This document shows, one piece after another, positions 42,253-51,405 of a stretch of DNA of 64,000 bases. The stretch is from Thalassobacterium maritimum (GTDB taxonomy: Bacteria; Verrucomicrobiota; Verrucomicrobiia; Opitutales; Coraliomargaritaceae), in NCBI RefSeq assembly GCF_031127805.1, contig NZ_JARXHW010000024.1:1-64000 (forward strand), given 5' to 3'. Positions within the stretch are counted from its first letter, which is position 1. Each line of letters begins with the position of its first letter. The position numbers and the translations under genes were made by a program. The notes under the pieces are model-generated. The model saw nothing but the letters and a program-made list of their open reading frames with translations, made no database searches and was not told where the DNA came from.

Positions 42253-43791
42253 ATGACAGCTCCAGCATCCAATGACGCACTTATGGAAGATATCGTCGGC
42301 CTCTGCAAACGCCGCGGTTTTATCTTCGCATCTTCTGAAATTTACGGTGGCTATAATGGCTTCTACGATTACGGCCCACTCGGTGTCGAGTTGCGCAATA
42401 ACATCAAGCAAGCTTGGTGGCGCGACATGGTGCAACGCCGCGATGATATCGAAGGCCTTGACTCGACCATCATCATGCACCCCGACATCTGGAAGGCCTC
42501 CGGACATATCGACAGCTTTTCCGACCCACTGGTGGATTGTAAAGAGTCGAAGCGTCGCTACCGCGCCGACCAACTGTTCTTCGCCCCCGTCATTCTGGAC
42601 GACGAAAAGGTCGGTTATGTGGCATTCGTCGAAGGCACCGATAGCGCCAGCATCATCAAACGCGCCAAAAAGCTACGCGACAATCTCGACAAAAAGCAGT
42701 CGAAGCTCGACGAAGCCGTCCTCAGCAGCGACCACACGGAATTTACCGAGGCCACAGACGCGCAGCGCGAACTGACGCTCGCGCCAGACGCCAACGCCGT
42801 TGGCAGCCTGACAGCCCCCCGCGCTTTCAAGCTAATGTTCGAGACCAAGGTGGGCCCGCTCGCTGACGACTCTGCGGTCGCTTACCTGCGCCCCGAAACC
42901 GCACAGGGCATCTTTGCCAATTACAAAAACATCGTCGATACTGGTCGTGTGAAAATTCCTTTCGGCATCGCGCAGATCGGTAAGGCCTTCCGTAACGAGA
43001 TCACACCGCGCAACTTCATCTTCCGCTCACGCGAGTTCGAGCAAATGGAGATCGAATACTTCATCGCGCCCGATGCTGACTGGAAGGCACTCCACCGCGA
43101 GTGGATCGACACCTGCACCGACTGGTTGGTCTCGATCGGCCTCTCGCGCGAGGGCATCACCGAAGATATCCACCCCGAAGACAAACTCTCCTTCTACTCA
43201 CAGGCGACCACTGACCTCATGTATCAGTTCCCACACGGCGAACAAGAGCTCTGGGGCATCGCCTGCCGCAGCGACTACGACCTGCAGCAGCACCAGAAGC
43301 ACTCCGGCAAATCGATGGAGATCTTCGATGAAAGCTCCAAGACCAAGTATGTGCCCCACGTCATCGAGCCTTCGCTCGGCGTCGACCGCACCCTACTGGC
43401 CGTGCTGACAGCCGCTTACACCGAAGACGAAGTGCCCAACGACAAGGGCAAGGTCGAGAAGCGCACCGTTATGAAATTCAGCCCCAAGATCGCGCCGGTC
43501 AAGGCCGCCATCTTCCCGCTGCTCAAGAACAAGCCCGAGCTCGTCGAAGTCGCACAGAAGCTTTACAAGAAACTGCAGCGCCGCTGGAACGTCTTCTACG
43601 ACGCCTCTGGCGCGATCGGTCGTCGCTATCGCCGTCAAGACGAGATCGGCACCCCCTACGGCATCACCATCGACTTCGATACCATCGAAAAAGACGGCAC
43701 CGTCACGCTACGCGATCGCGACACTTGCGAACAACGCCGCGTGACTGAAGCCGAACTAATCGACTTCCTGGAAGAACAAATCGACGGTTAA
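42253..43791 (+). CDS. glyQS: Glycyl-tRNA synthetase, single-chain dimeric type
   Basis: This 512-residue class II synthetase charges tRNA-Gly. The N-terminal motif is GFIFASSEIYGGYNGFYDYGPLG, motif 2 is FRNEITPRNFIFRSREFEQMEIEYF, and motif 3 is PHVIEPSLGVDRTLLAVL. An anticodon-binding domain follows (IAPVKAAIFPLLKN...IDGTVTLRDRD-type strands). An insertion of about 60 residues with a coiled-coil stretch (IIKRAKKLRDNLDKKQSKLD, from about 136) lies in the catalytic domain. It is monocistronic with a strong terminator right after. Only the alpha2 type is present here, as in eukaryotes and some bacteria. Confidence 0.97.
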   Translation: MTAPASNDALMEDIVGLCKRRGFIFASSEIYGGYNGFYDYGPLGVELRNNIKQAWWRDMVQRRDDIEGLDSTIIMHPDIWKASGHIDSFSDPLVDCKESKRRYRADQLFFAPVILDDEKVGYVAFVEGTDSASIIKRAKKLRDNLDKKQSKLDEAVLSSDHTEFTEATDAQRELTLAPDANAVGSLTAPRAFKLMFETKVGPLADDSAVAYLRPETAQGIFANYKNIVDTGRVKIPFGIAQIGKAFRNEITPRNFIFRSREFEQMEIEYFIAPDADWKALHREWIDTCTDWLVSIGLSREGITEDIHPEDKLSFYSQATTDLMYQFPHGEQELWGIACRSDYDLQQHQKHSGKSMEIFDESSKTKYVPHVIEPSLGVDRTLLAVLTAAYTEDEVPNDKGKVEKRTVMKFSPKIAPVKAAIFPLLKNKPELVEVAQKLYKKLQRRWNVFYDASGAIGRRYRRQDEIGTPYGITIDFDTIEKDGTVTLRDRDTCEQRRVTEAELIDFLEEQIDG

Positions 43792-43819
43792 TCCGACCCG
43801 AGCATTGTATTTACAAAAA

Positions 43820-43850
43820 CTCCCACAGCGAAAGCTGCGGGAGTTTTTTT
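43820..43850 (+). terminator. Rho-independent terminator after glyQS
   Basis: The stem CTCCCACAGC (43820-43829) / GCTGCGGGAG (43834-43843) has a GAAA tetraloop and seven T. It lies 28 bases past the glyQS stop. Confidence 0.95.
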
Positions 43851-43938
43851 GTATCTAAATTTAACACACAAGTTCAGCGACGATTGAACTGTGTTCCGAC
43901 GACCCGATGCGATCGCATCGGAGTCCCCTGCGAGTGAA

Positions 43939-45024
43939 TTAGCGAATTGTGATGTAAGGCTCGACTGGACGGTTGCAATTAGCCGAAGCAACGAAAGCGT
44001 CGCGATCTTCGGAACTGTGAAAAAGGTAGAGCGCATAACCGCCCCAGCCGCCACCGGAATATTTGCGACCGATGCAACCGTCTGCCTCGGGTAATGGCTG
44101 CATGCCCTCCTTGAGCTGCATTTCGTATGTCAAAGAGACCGCCTGCCCAAGCTTGCTGATGCTCGCTTCCACCACAGCTTCCTCCGCTAAGCGGCCTGCG
44201 GCTTCGATCATATCGTAATCGCGATCATTGTCGGCATTACCTGGAGTGTCGTGTGGAATATCCGTATAATGCAGCGCCATGTGGCCGTGCAGGAAATCTC
44301 CGTTGCGCTTGAAGTGGAGCACAGGCTTGTCGCCACTGCGCCACACGCAAAGCCCCGTCTCACGAATGATGGCCGGGTCCTGCCAGCCGACCCCTAGGTT
44401 GAGTTCGCTTTCCACCCCATCGTTGCCGTTGAGCAAGGCCCAAGCACCACTGCCTCCGAGCCCCGACTTCTGTTGATAGCCCCAATTGGTCAATGACACC
44501 ATGGGAGAAATCGCACAGTTCACAATGAATCCACCCTTGCGCGCATGGCGCGGCACATCCAGCCAACCTCCCGCGAAGTCCACTCGCAGTGGTGCATACG
44601 CAGGCGTGCGAATATTGCGCACGATCGAAGTCGTCGAAACAGGCGTAAACTGAGGCGGCGTCTTAGGCAGCACGACATACTCAGCACCCACTTGAGCACA
44701 GAGCGCGCGTTTGCCTTCGGCGTATTGATCGTCTTCCGTCACTGCCAGGATGTCGGGCTTAATCTTGAGGAAGTGTTCTTTAAAATCCAGCCCCAGCTCT
44801 TCGCAGTCCCCGATCACCACTTGATCGACGATATCCAGCGCCGTCATTAAAGCCAGCTTGTGATCCTGTGGGATAGAGGTGCGGCGCTTCTTATGCTCCC
44901 ACAACACCTTATCCGAAGCAAAACACACGGTCAGGTGATCTCCTAACGCGCGCGCTTCTTTAAAAAACTGAATGTGTCCCCCATGGAGGATATCATAACA
45001 ACCGGAGATAAATACTTTTTTCAT
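43939..45024 (-). CDS. Cytidylyltransferase-like / GHMP kinase fusion protein
   Basis: Of 361 residues, 1-140 are a nucleotidyltransferase of the RfaE2/TagD type (SGCYDILHGGH with HGGH at 14-17, and STTSIVRNIR as the ISSTxIR-like motif). Residues 145-361 are a compact GHMP kinase of the heptose/fucose kinase type: LRVDFAGGWLD at 146-156, SGLGGSGAW at 187-195, and GRKYSGGGWGGYALYLF near the end. Joining a sugar kinase to a nucleotidyltransferase suggests one protein that phosphorylates and activates a sugar, as HldE and FKP do, but with a different domain pairing. The kinase part is about 100 residues shorter than usual. Its start overlaps the recJ stop by four bases. Confidence 0.82.
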   Translation of the reverse strand: MKKVFISGCYDILHGGHIQFFKEARALGDHLTVCFASDKVLWEHKKRRTSIPQDHKLALMTALDIVDQVVIGDCEELGLDFKEHFLKIKPDILAVTEDDQYAEGKRALCAQVGAEYVVLPKTPPQFTPVSTTSIVRNIRTPAYAPLRVDFAGGWLDVPRHARKGGFIVNCAISPMVSLTNWGYQQKSGLGGSGAWALLNGNDGVESELNLGVGWQDPAIIRETGLCVWRSGDKPVLHFKRNGDFLHGHMALHYTDIPHDTPGNADNDRDYDMIEAAGRLAEEAVVEASISKLGQAVSLTYEMQLKEGMQPLPEADGCIGRKYSGGGWGGYALYLFHSSEDRDAFVASANCNRPVEPYITIR

Positions 45025-46739
45025 AAAATAGAGGGCTTCCAATCAACTAAAGTTACTTGTGGGTAGCGATTATCGCGCCAATAATTCCACGAAAATCGGA
45101 CTGCCATATCAATCGGCTGACCTGCGGCAGGTGGCTCTCCGAGTCGCCAAGCGATGCCCGCGACTCCGCGTCTAGAGCTGGCATTGGCAGGCATGCGAAA
45201 ACGAAAATTGCCTTCGCCAAAGGCCTGCGGAAATTCCTCCAGAACCACGCCCTTCAATCCGAAGACGGGCTCAGGGTTCCCTTGCCCGAAGGGATGCAAG
45301 CGATCCAGCTCATCCAAGAGCGCCTCGCCAAGGTCGGCGGGCTGCAGCCAAGCCGAAATCGATAAGGATGGCTCCGGCAAGCCATCTGGATATAACTGCT
45401 TCAAACTTTCCAGGTAGCACTGAGTAAAAGCAGCCACATCACAGGCCTGCAAAGACACGCCTGCAGCCATGGGATGCCCCCCCCAATGCCCCAGCAAATG
45501 GGCACAGCGCTGGAAAACTTCAACTAAATTGACCGAGGCCACGGAGCGACCGGACCCCTTGGCTTCCTCGCCCTCAGAGCCCAGGATCACGCAAGGTTTA
45601 TGAAAGTGACGACTCACTCGACTGGCTACAATTCCAACGACACCGGGGTGCCAATCATCGCCAAAGAGCACGATGCCCGGCTCATCCGCAAATTCCACGG
45701 CCGCGCGTTCTTCCGCGTTCTTCGCAATCCCGCGTTCGATGCTCTGCCGCTCCTTATTCATCTCGTCGAGTTCTTCGGCGATCTGTTTGCATTCAGGATA
45801 ATCCTCTATCAAGAGCAACTCGATCGGGAGCGACGCATCTGCAAGTCGACCGCTGGCATTAATGCGCGGGGCGATTTTAAAAGAGATATCGCAGCTGGCC
45901 ATTTCTTGGCCGCTATCAATCCCCGACACTTCGGCCAACGCACGAATACCGCTACGTCCATTGGCGCGCAAGTGACGTAGGCCAAACCAGGAAAGAATGC
46001 GGTTCTCCCCATGCAGCGGAACCAAGTCGGCCACGGTGCCCATGGCCACGAGATCCAGGTAGTCTTTGAGTTGAATCCCTTCGACACGCGGATCTTCGGC
46101 TTCACGGCGATGCTTAAGCAAGCCATGCAACAACTTAAAGACCAGGCCGGCGGTGCACAAGTCGCGCCAAGGTGCCTCTTCGGCATCATTGACGTGCGGG
46201 TTGACGAATATGCAATCTTCGGGCGCCTGAGTCTTGGTTTGGTGGTGGTCGACAACGATCACATCGATCCCGAGCCCACGCAGGTAGGCAATCGGCTCAT
46301 GTGCATTGGTACCACAATCCAGCGCGATGAACAGCTGCGGAATCGCTCCATCAAAGATGCGGTCAATGGCCGCACGGCTCAGGCCGTAGCCCTCCTCCAT
46401 GCGACGCGGCACAGAATAGCGCGGCTCCAGATCCAAAGTGCGCAACATGCTCACCAACTGCACGGTGCTGGTGACCCCATCGACATCGTAGTCACCAAAG
46501 ATGACGACAGATTCCTTGCCTTCGATAGCTTGCTCGATCCGCTCGACCGCGGCTTCGAGATTTACCATCTCAAAAGGGTTATCCAACTGCGCCAGACGAG
46601 GCCGCAAAAACTGCTCCGCAGCCTCGGTGGTGGTGATACCTCGTTGAACGAGTAACTCTGCGGTGACCTTCGACAGTCCGAGGCGCTCTGCCAATGCGGT
46701 GGCAGCGCCCTCGTCGATGTCGATTGAAGTCCAGAGCAT
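45021..46739 (-). CDS. recJ: Single-stranded-DNA-specific exonuclease RecJ
   Basis: The 572-residue DHH-family 5'-3' exonuclease functions in recombination and mismatch repair. The metal motifs are FGDYDVDG (81-88), DCGTN (141-145), VVDHHQT (162-168) and VAMGTVADLVPL. The DHHA1 motif GHPMAAGVSL and the C-terminal OB-like end (VRFSWNYWRDNRYPQVTLVDW) are complete. It sits 19 bases after secDF and overlaps the kinase fusion gene, so yajC-secDF-recJ-fusion is one unit. Confidence 0.96.
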   Translation of the reverse strand: MLWTSIDIDEGAATALAERLGLSKVTAELLVQRGITTTEAAEQFLRPRLAQLDNPFEMVNLEAAVERIEQAIEGKESVVIFGDYDVDGVTSTVQLVSMLRTLDLEPRYSVPRRMEEGYGLSRAAIDRIFDGAIPQLFIALDCGTNAHEPIAYLRGLGIDVIVVDHHQTKTQAPEDCIFVNPHVNDAEEAPWRDLCTAGLVFKLLHGLLKHRREAEDPRVEGIQLKDYLDLVAMGTVADLVPLHGENRILSWFGLRHLRANGRSGIRALAEVSGIDSGQEMASCDISFKIAPRINASGRLADASLPIELLLIEDYPECKQIAEELDEMNKERQSIERGIAKNAEERAAVEFADEPGIVLFGDDWHPGVVGIVASRVSRHFHKPCVILGSEGEEAKGSGRSVASVNLVEVFQRCAHLLGHWGGHPMAAGVSLQACDVAAFTQCYLESLKQLYPDGLPEPSLSISAWLQPADLGEALLDELDRLHPFGQGNPEPVFGLKGVVLEEFPQAFGEGNFRFRMPANASSRRGVAGIAWRLGEPPAAGQPIDMAVRFSWNYWRDNRYPQVTLVDWKPSIL

Positions 46740-46758
46740 ATGCTTACACTAGATGCAA

Positions 46759-49305
46759 CTATGCCTCTTCTTTTTGGCTCTCCCACTCATAGCGTTTGGG
46801 CGTGAGCTGACGCTCTTCAACATGGCGACGGCTCCCCTTGTGCCACCAGTAGAATACCGGGCTGGCAATAAAGATCGAGGAGAAGGTGCCGGTCAGAATA
46901 CCCACAATAAAGACAAAGGCCAAGTCGTTGATGACGCCCGCTCCAAAGACATACAGCGAAACAGCTGCGAGCAGTGTCGTGATACTGGTCAGCAAGGTGC
47001 GAGAGAACACACGGCTAATCGACAGATTAATCACGCTACGCAGATCCATGCCAGGATTGAGCTCCAACTCCTCACGAATACGATCGAAGGCCACAATAGT
47101 GTCATTGATCGAGTAACCGACAATCATCAGGATCGCGGCCAACATAGGCGCGGTGAACTGACCACTAACAAAAAGACCCAACTCGCCACAGATGACGAAA
47201 ATACCAATCGTCATCAAAACGTCGTGAATCGTCGCCACCACGGCACCGACACCGTAACCCACCTCGAAACGCAGGGCCACGTAGAGCAGGATGCCAAGCA
47301 ACGCTGTGAGCACAGAAATCAGCGCGTTCCATTGAATATTTTGAGAAACCGAAGCACCAATTTGATTGATACCAGCCTCTTCAAAACCAGCAGTGGGGAA
47401 TGCTGCTTGCAGCACTTCAAGTGTTGGGCGGGCTTCGTCAAAAGCAGTTTGAATCTTGAGCACTTCGCGATCTTCGCCAATCAAGCTTTGGTAGTGAACG
47501 GATACATCAGTCAGGTCCTGCGCTTCCACGGCTTCCATGATTTTGCCAGTCTCGACTTGCTCCGAGTAGTTGACTGTCATTTCGTCCCCACCGGTAAAGT
47601 CCTTACCAAGAATATTGTCGTGATGGATCACGACGCTGATCACACCGATCAAAACGATCGCCCATGAAGCGATGAAAGCCGGCTTACGGAACTTGAAGAA
47701 ATCGAATTGTCTCTCTCCAAACATCTCCAGGCCGAGGATCGTGGAAACTCCGATGCGATGCACCAGGAAGTCGACCAAGAAACGAGTGACGATCAATGCA
47801 CAGAAGATCGACGCGCAAATACCAATCGCAAGCGTCACACCGAAGCCCTTGACGGGCCCCGTGCCGAGCCAAATCAAAATTGAAGCAGTGATCAGCGTTG
47901 TCACATTGGCATCCACAATGGTGGAAGTCACCTTATCAAAGGCACCGGCAGTCGCATTCTTGATGCTCTTACCTGCACGCAGTTCTTCGCGCAAACGCTC
48001 GAAGATCAAAATATTGGCGTCCACGCCCATACCAAGCGTCAGCACCAGCGCGGCCACACCAGGTAGCGTCAATGTGGCACCTAGGCTGGCGAGCACGCCG
48101 AGCACAATCACCACATTGATCAAAGCCGACACCACGGCGACCAAGCCGCCGAGGAAATAATAAACCACCATGAATCCAACCACCGCAATGGCACCCCACT
48201 GAGCCGCACTGATCGAGCTATCGCGTGCACCAGCGGCCATCGTCGGGCCGACTTCATACATCTCATCGACACGCAACTCCACAGCCAGTGGATTATTCAA
48301 AACATTGGCCAGCTCGATCGCTTCGCGTTGGGAAAAATTACCCGTGATCTGAGCATTCTTCGAAAGCACGCCTTGAATGGTGGGTGCCGAATAAAGTTTA
48401 CCATCCAGCACGATGGCGAGCGGCTTACCTACCATGCGTTCGGTCACGGTGCGGAACACGTCGGCTCCCTCACTCGTCATCACTAGGTTGATTTGAAAGC
48501 CGCCTGCTTGCGTCTGTGAAGCAAAAGCATCGTCAACGATCTCCCCCGTCGCCTCAGGAATCAACTTTACGAATTGACGACGCTCATACGTTTCACCGCT
48601 ACGGTGATCTTCGATTTCTTCCGCCAACACTTCGTAACCGACAGGATAGCGATTGGCCGGAGTGGTGTCTGGAGTCAAATCAGGGTGCACCGCGCGAAAT
48701 TCCAAACGAGCCGGCTTCTTGACCGCATCGATTACTTCCGGGTTATCCTTAGTGGACAGCCCAGCAAGTTGAATCTCGATGGCATTGTCACCACGAGCAC
48801 GAATGACAGGCTCGGCCACGCCCATGCCGTCGAGGCGCTCGGCCATGATGCTGATCGCATCCTTGAGCTGCTCCGCTTGCTCAAACTGGCTGAGCTCGGT
48901 CTGCGAGGACTCATCAATCTTGAGCGTTACCCCCACCCCACCTTTCAGGTCGAGACCGAGACGAAGCTGGCTTTGCGCCTTTTTCAAGATGTGCTTGAGC
49001 AGGATGTCGTTGCGCTTGGTCTGATTCGCAATATCAGCGACATTGATCTGCGGAAAGAACTTCGCGTAATTGATCTCTTCTTCGACCCCCAGGTCGCGCA
49101 AGGCGATAAAGAGCGTCGGCGACTCCTCCGCCTCCACACGCGCCTGCGCCCGCTGGAGCACATCCGTAAAGTCCGCCTGCTCGGCAGTGACTTGCGACAC
49201 GATGTAATCCTCGAAAGGACGATCCTGCAAAGGCGTAATGCTCATCACACACCAAAAGATAATGGCGGCGGTGAGTAGGAATTTCCAAAGAATGTTTCCG
49301 GACAT
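46759..49305 (-). CDS. secDF: Fused protein translocase subunit SecDF
   Basis: The 848-residue inner-membrane protein combines SecD and SecF, each with six membrane helices. It has the SecD periplasmic motif LRLGLDLKGGVGVTLKID, then ALVLTLGMGVDANILIFERLREE, and in the SecF half DFTGGDEMTVNY and VGYSINDTIVAFDRIREEL. These proteins use the proton gradient to pull translocating chains out of SecYEG. It lies 46 bases downstream of yajC, the usual neighbour. The length is normal for the fused form. Confidence 0.98.
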   Translation of the reverse strand: MSGNILWKFLLTAAIIFWCVMSITPLQDRPFEDYIVSQVTAEQADFTDVLQRAQARVEAEESPTLFIALRDLGVEEEINYAKFFPQINVADIANQTKRNDILLKHILKKAQSQLRLGLDLKGGVGVTLKIDESSQTELSQFEQAEQLKDAISIMAERLDGMGVAEPVIRARGDNAIEIQLAGLSTKDNPEVIDAVKKPARLEFRAVHPDLTPDTTPANRYPVGYEVLAEEIEDHRSGETYERRQFVKLIPEATGEIVDDAFASQTQAGGFQINLVMTSEGADVFRTVTERMVGKPLAIVLDGKLYSAPTIQGVLSKNAQITGNFSQREAIELANVLNNPLAVELRVDEMYEVGPTMAAGARDSSISAAQWGAIAVVGFMVVYYFLGGLVAVVSALINVVIVLGVLASLGATLTLPGVAALVLTLGMGVDANILIFERLREELRAGKSIKNATAGAFDKVTSTIVDANVTTLITASILIWLGTGPVKGFGVTLAIGICASIFCALIVTRFLVDFLVHRIGVSTILGLEMFGERQFDFFKFRKPAFIASWAIVLIGVISVVIHHDNILGKDFTGGDEMTVNYSEQVETGKIMEAVEAQDLTDVSVHYQSLIGEDREVLKIQTAFDEARPTLEVLQAAFPTAGFEEAGINQIGASVSQNIQWNALISVLTALLGILLYVALRFEVGYGVGAVVATIHDVLMTIGIFVICGELGLFVSGQFTAPMLAAILMIVGYSINDTIVAFDRIREELELNPGMDLRSVINLSISRVFSRTLLTSITTLLAAVSLYVFGAGVINDLAFVFIVGILTGTFSSIFIASPVFYWWHKGSRRHVEERQLTPKRYEWESQKEEA

Positions 49306-49351
49306 GGGTATTAAGCTTAACGCGTGGGGTTAAGATGAAAGAGAAATTTAC

Positions 49352-49675
49352 TTACTTGGCTACAGCAGCCTCGACCTTGTTCGCCACAAAGCCCTTACCA
49401 AGTTCAACCTGGGTGCTATCCGCGATGCGGATGACAAAACGATCGTCCTTAACATTCGTGATGGTGCCATAGAGGCCCCCCGTAGTGATGACCTCATCAC
49501 CCGTCTTCAGCTCACTGAGCATTTTATCGTGCGCCTTTTGTCGCTTGCGTTGTGGCGCAATGATCAGGAACCACATACCCACAAAAAGCAGAATGATCGG
49601 CAGGAACTGACCGAGACCGCCGCCAGGAGCTGCCTGTGCGATTGGAAGGAGCGTTGAAATTTCGGGAATTGACAT
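49352..49675 (-). CDS. yajC: Preprotein translocase accessory subunit YajC
   Basis: The 107-residue protein has one membrane helix (FLPIILLFVGMWFLIIAPQRKRQK, about 24-47) and then the conserved cytosolic part HDKMLSELKTGDEVITTGGLYGTI. This is the complete YajC signature. It associates with SecDF in the holo-translocon. It is the first gene of the yajC-secDF-recJ run; the spacer to the RluA-like gene upstream is 67 bases. Confidence 0.97.
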   Translation of the reverse strand: MSIPEISTLLPIAQAAPGGGLGQFLPIILLFVGMWFLIIAPQRKRQKAHDKMLSELKTGDEVITTGGLYGTITNVKDDRFVIRIADSTQVELGKGFVANKVEAAVAK

Positions 49676-49742
49676 AGAGCTTGTTAGTTGAAAAACCGCA
49701 GAAGGAAAGGGAGTCGCCCCTAAATAGCAAGTTCCTATTTTT

Positions 49743-50552
49743 TTACTCGCTGAGCCCCATCCGTCTCAGCAAGAGGCGCAGGTGCTTGGGCGGCGCACAA
49801 TGAATCGTAGCATCAGGCTCGCCGGGGATGATTTGCACCTCAGCCAAATGCAAGGCCACGCCATGGAATGCAGGTAAATTAAGGCCGGCTCGTTGCTTTT
49901 TAGGATGCAGGTCGCGCTGGCTCGGCGCCTCAGGGCCGCCATAAAGACTGTCGCCGAGCACGGGAATCTCCATCACTGCGGCATGCGCCCGCACGTGTTG
50001 CGGACGAAAAAAATCAACTTCAGCCTCCCAAAGCGCCCAGCCTTTGGCCGACTCCGCGATACGCTTGAAATCTGTAAAAGCTTTTTTCCCCTTCGCGGTC
50101 GAAGGAATCATTTTAGGCTTCACATTGTGTGGCAGCAGCGGCGCATCAGCCCGCATACTAGCGGCGCCCCCGGTAGGTTGCGCAGCCGTGACAAACTGAA
50201 AGCGAAAGCGGCAATCTCCAGAACCAAAACGGTTGCGAAGATCTGCCAGTGCCTCCCGGTTTTTCGCAAAGAGCGCCACACCGGAAATGACTGGATCGAG
50301 GTAATACACCGAAGCAAACAGCGACGCGCCACGACGCACCAGCTCAGGCTTCCCCGCCTGTAGCTGCGCATTGAGCGCGGCATCCATGTCCGGCTCATCA
50401 TCCCAGGGATACGCACGCGTGCCGACTCCCGCCGGCTTTTCTAGCGCCACCCAATCCTCTGTCTCCGCCAAAACAGGCATGCGATAAGGCGCATCCCCCA
50501 ACAAAGGAGGCGGAAAGCCAATGGCGTTTTTCTTATTTGGTTTCTCAGACAC
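49743..50552 (-). CDS. RluA-family pseudouridine synthase-like protein with altered HRLD motif
   Basis: The roughly 269-residue protein has the RluA fold order. DWVALEKPAGVGTR corresponds to the opening strand, YYLDPVISGVALFAKN to the catalytic HRLDxxTSG segment, and HPKKQRAGLNLPAFHGVALHLAEV to the usual end (HA..L.f.hP). The catalytic Asp is kept (Asp86), but the preceding His-Arg are both Tyr. The Arg of HRLD is important in characterised enzymes, so activity may differ. The start is uncertain; GTG 50552 (VSEKPNKKN) is chosen because the frame upstream runs into the rpsT terminator. It lies between rpsT and yajC. Confidence 0.7.
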   Translation of the reverse strand: MSEKPNKKNAIGFPPPLLGDAPYRMPVLAETEDWVALEKPAGVGTRAYPWDDEPDMDAALNAQLQAGKPELVRRGASLFASVYYLDPVISGVALFAKNREALADLRNRFGSGDCRFRFQFVTAAQPTGGAASMRADAPLLPHNVKPKMIPSTAKGKKAFTDFKRIAESAKGWALWEAEVDFFRPQHVRAHAAVMEIPVLGDSLYGGPEAPSQRDLHPKKQRAGLNLPAFHGVALHLAEVQIIPGEPDATIHCAPPKHLRLLLRRMGLSE

Positions 50553-50567
50553 GCGAAAAGTAGATAC

Positions 50568-50603
50568 AAAATACCCCCGGCTCGACAAGCGCAACCGAGG
50601 GTA
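50568..50603 (-). terminator. Terminator after rpsT
   Basis: An imperfect stem TACCCTCGGT / GCCGGGGGTA (plus 50572-50582 with 50594-50603) is followed on the minus strand by TTTTG. It lies about 26 bases past the rpsT stop. Confidence 0.7.
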
Positions 50604-50628
50604 CCATTAAAAAGAATTGAACCGCAAT

Positions 50629-50886
50629 TTACGCAGCGAGCAGCTGTGCACAGCGTGCCTTCTGGCGAGCAATCTTGTTCGGATGCACAAGGCCATTTTT
50701 ACCAGCCTTATCAAGCGTTGAGATGTAATTGCGTGCAGCTACTGCAAGCGCATCCTTATCGCCCGCAGCCGAAGCAGCGTCCACCTTCTTCGCAAAAGTC
50801 TTAATGCGAGTCTTGATCTGACGGTTACGCAGAGCGCGAGTCTCTGTCTTACGGATGTATTTAAGTGCTGATTTTGTGTTAGCCAT
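50629..50886 (-). CDS. rpsT: 30S ribosomal protein S20
   Basis: The 85 residues start at ATG 50886 (MANTKSALKYIRKTETRALRN). Typical basic S20 motifs are present: RNRQIKTRIKTFAKK, and GLVHPNKIARQKARC in the C-terminal helix. It binds 16S rRNA early in 30S assembly. The frame is open 18 codons upstream, but the family start is clear. It is probably a single-gene unit with its own terminator, and is preceded by the RNase P RNA gene on the same strand. Confidence 0.97.
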   Translation of the reverse strand: MANTKSALKYIRKTETRALRNRQIKTRIKTFAKKVDAASAAGDKDALAVAARNYISTLDKAGKNGLVHPNKIARQKARCAQLLAA

Positions 50887-50965
50887 AGCTGAAAAAAAGT
50901 TAAGAGGCGGGAAAGTGGGGGTACCCAACGCAGCTGTCAAGGCGTAAATTTTGATAAAAGAGTGT

Positions 50966-51354
50966 CGATTTCGAAGTGCTGTAAGCCGGATTTTGTCCGC
51001 CGTGCGCCGAAGCGATTGGCTGTGCGTTCATTTATCTATCCCGCCGAAGCGAAATTCCCACCGAAGTGAGATGCGACATACCCGGAATCATTGGACGGGC
51101 AGCCCGATCCCCTATTTTGCCTTGCACCGGATTGGGTTTATCCTGCCTCCTTCGTTACCTCCGGAGCGGTGAGCTCTTACCTCCCCATTTCACCCTTACC
51201 TCAAACAAGTTCGAGGCGGTATAATTTCTGTGACACTATCCGTCACGCCAAGTTACCCTGACGCGCCCCCGTTTTCACAGGGAATCCTGCCCTACGGTGT
51301 CCGGACTTTCCTCTCAATCTTACGACCAAGCGAACGCCCACACTCCGAAATCGA
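50966..51354 (-). ncRNA. rnpB: RNase P RNA, bacterial type A
   Basis: On the minus strand the conserved GAGGAAAGTCC of P4/CR-I occurs (plus 51303-51313), followed by GGACACCGTAGGGCAGG. The 3' side carries the conserved GGATAAACCCAATCCGG region and ends in CCGGCTTACAGCACTTCG. The two ends pair as helix P1 (plus GATTTCGAAGTG at 50966-50977 with CACTCCGAAATC at 51341-51352). At about 389 nt it is the normal size. It is the catalytic RNA that trims tRNA 5' leaders. Small reading frames inside it are not genes. Confidence 0.95.
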
Positions 51355-51405
51355 CTCGCACACGCTGGCTCGCCAATTCTTAAGGTGCAAGCGGTAATTT
51401 AGGAA

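Noticed and set aside
46753..47667. 304-codon plus-strand frame opposite secDF
   Set aside because: An antisense shadow rich in His/Arg/Asn with no domain; the secDF frame is complete and certain.
50951..51172. 73-codon plus-strand open frame
   Set aside because: It lies inside the RNase P RNA gene on the other strand.
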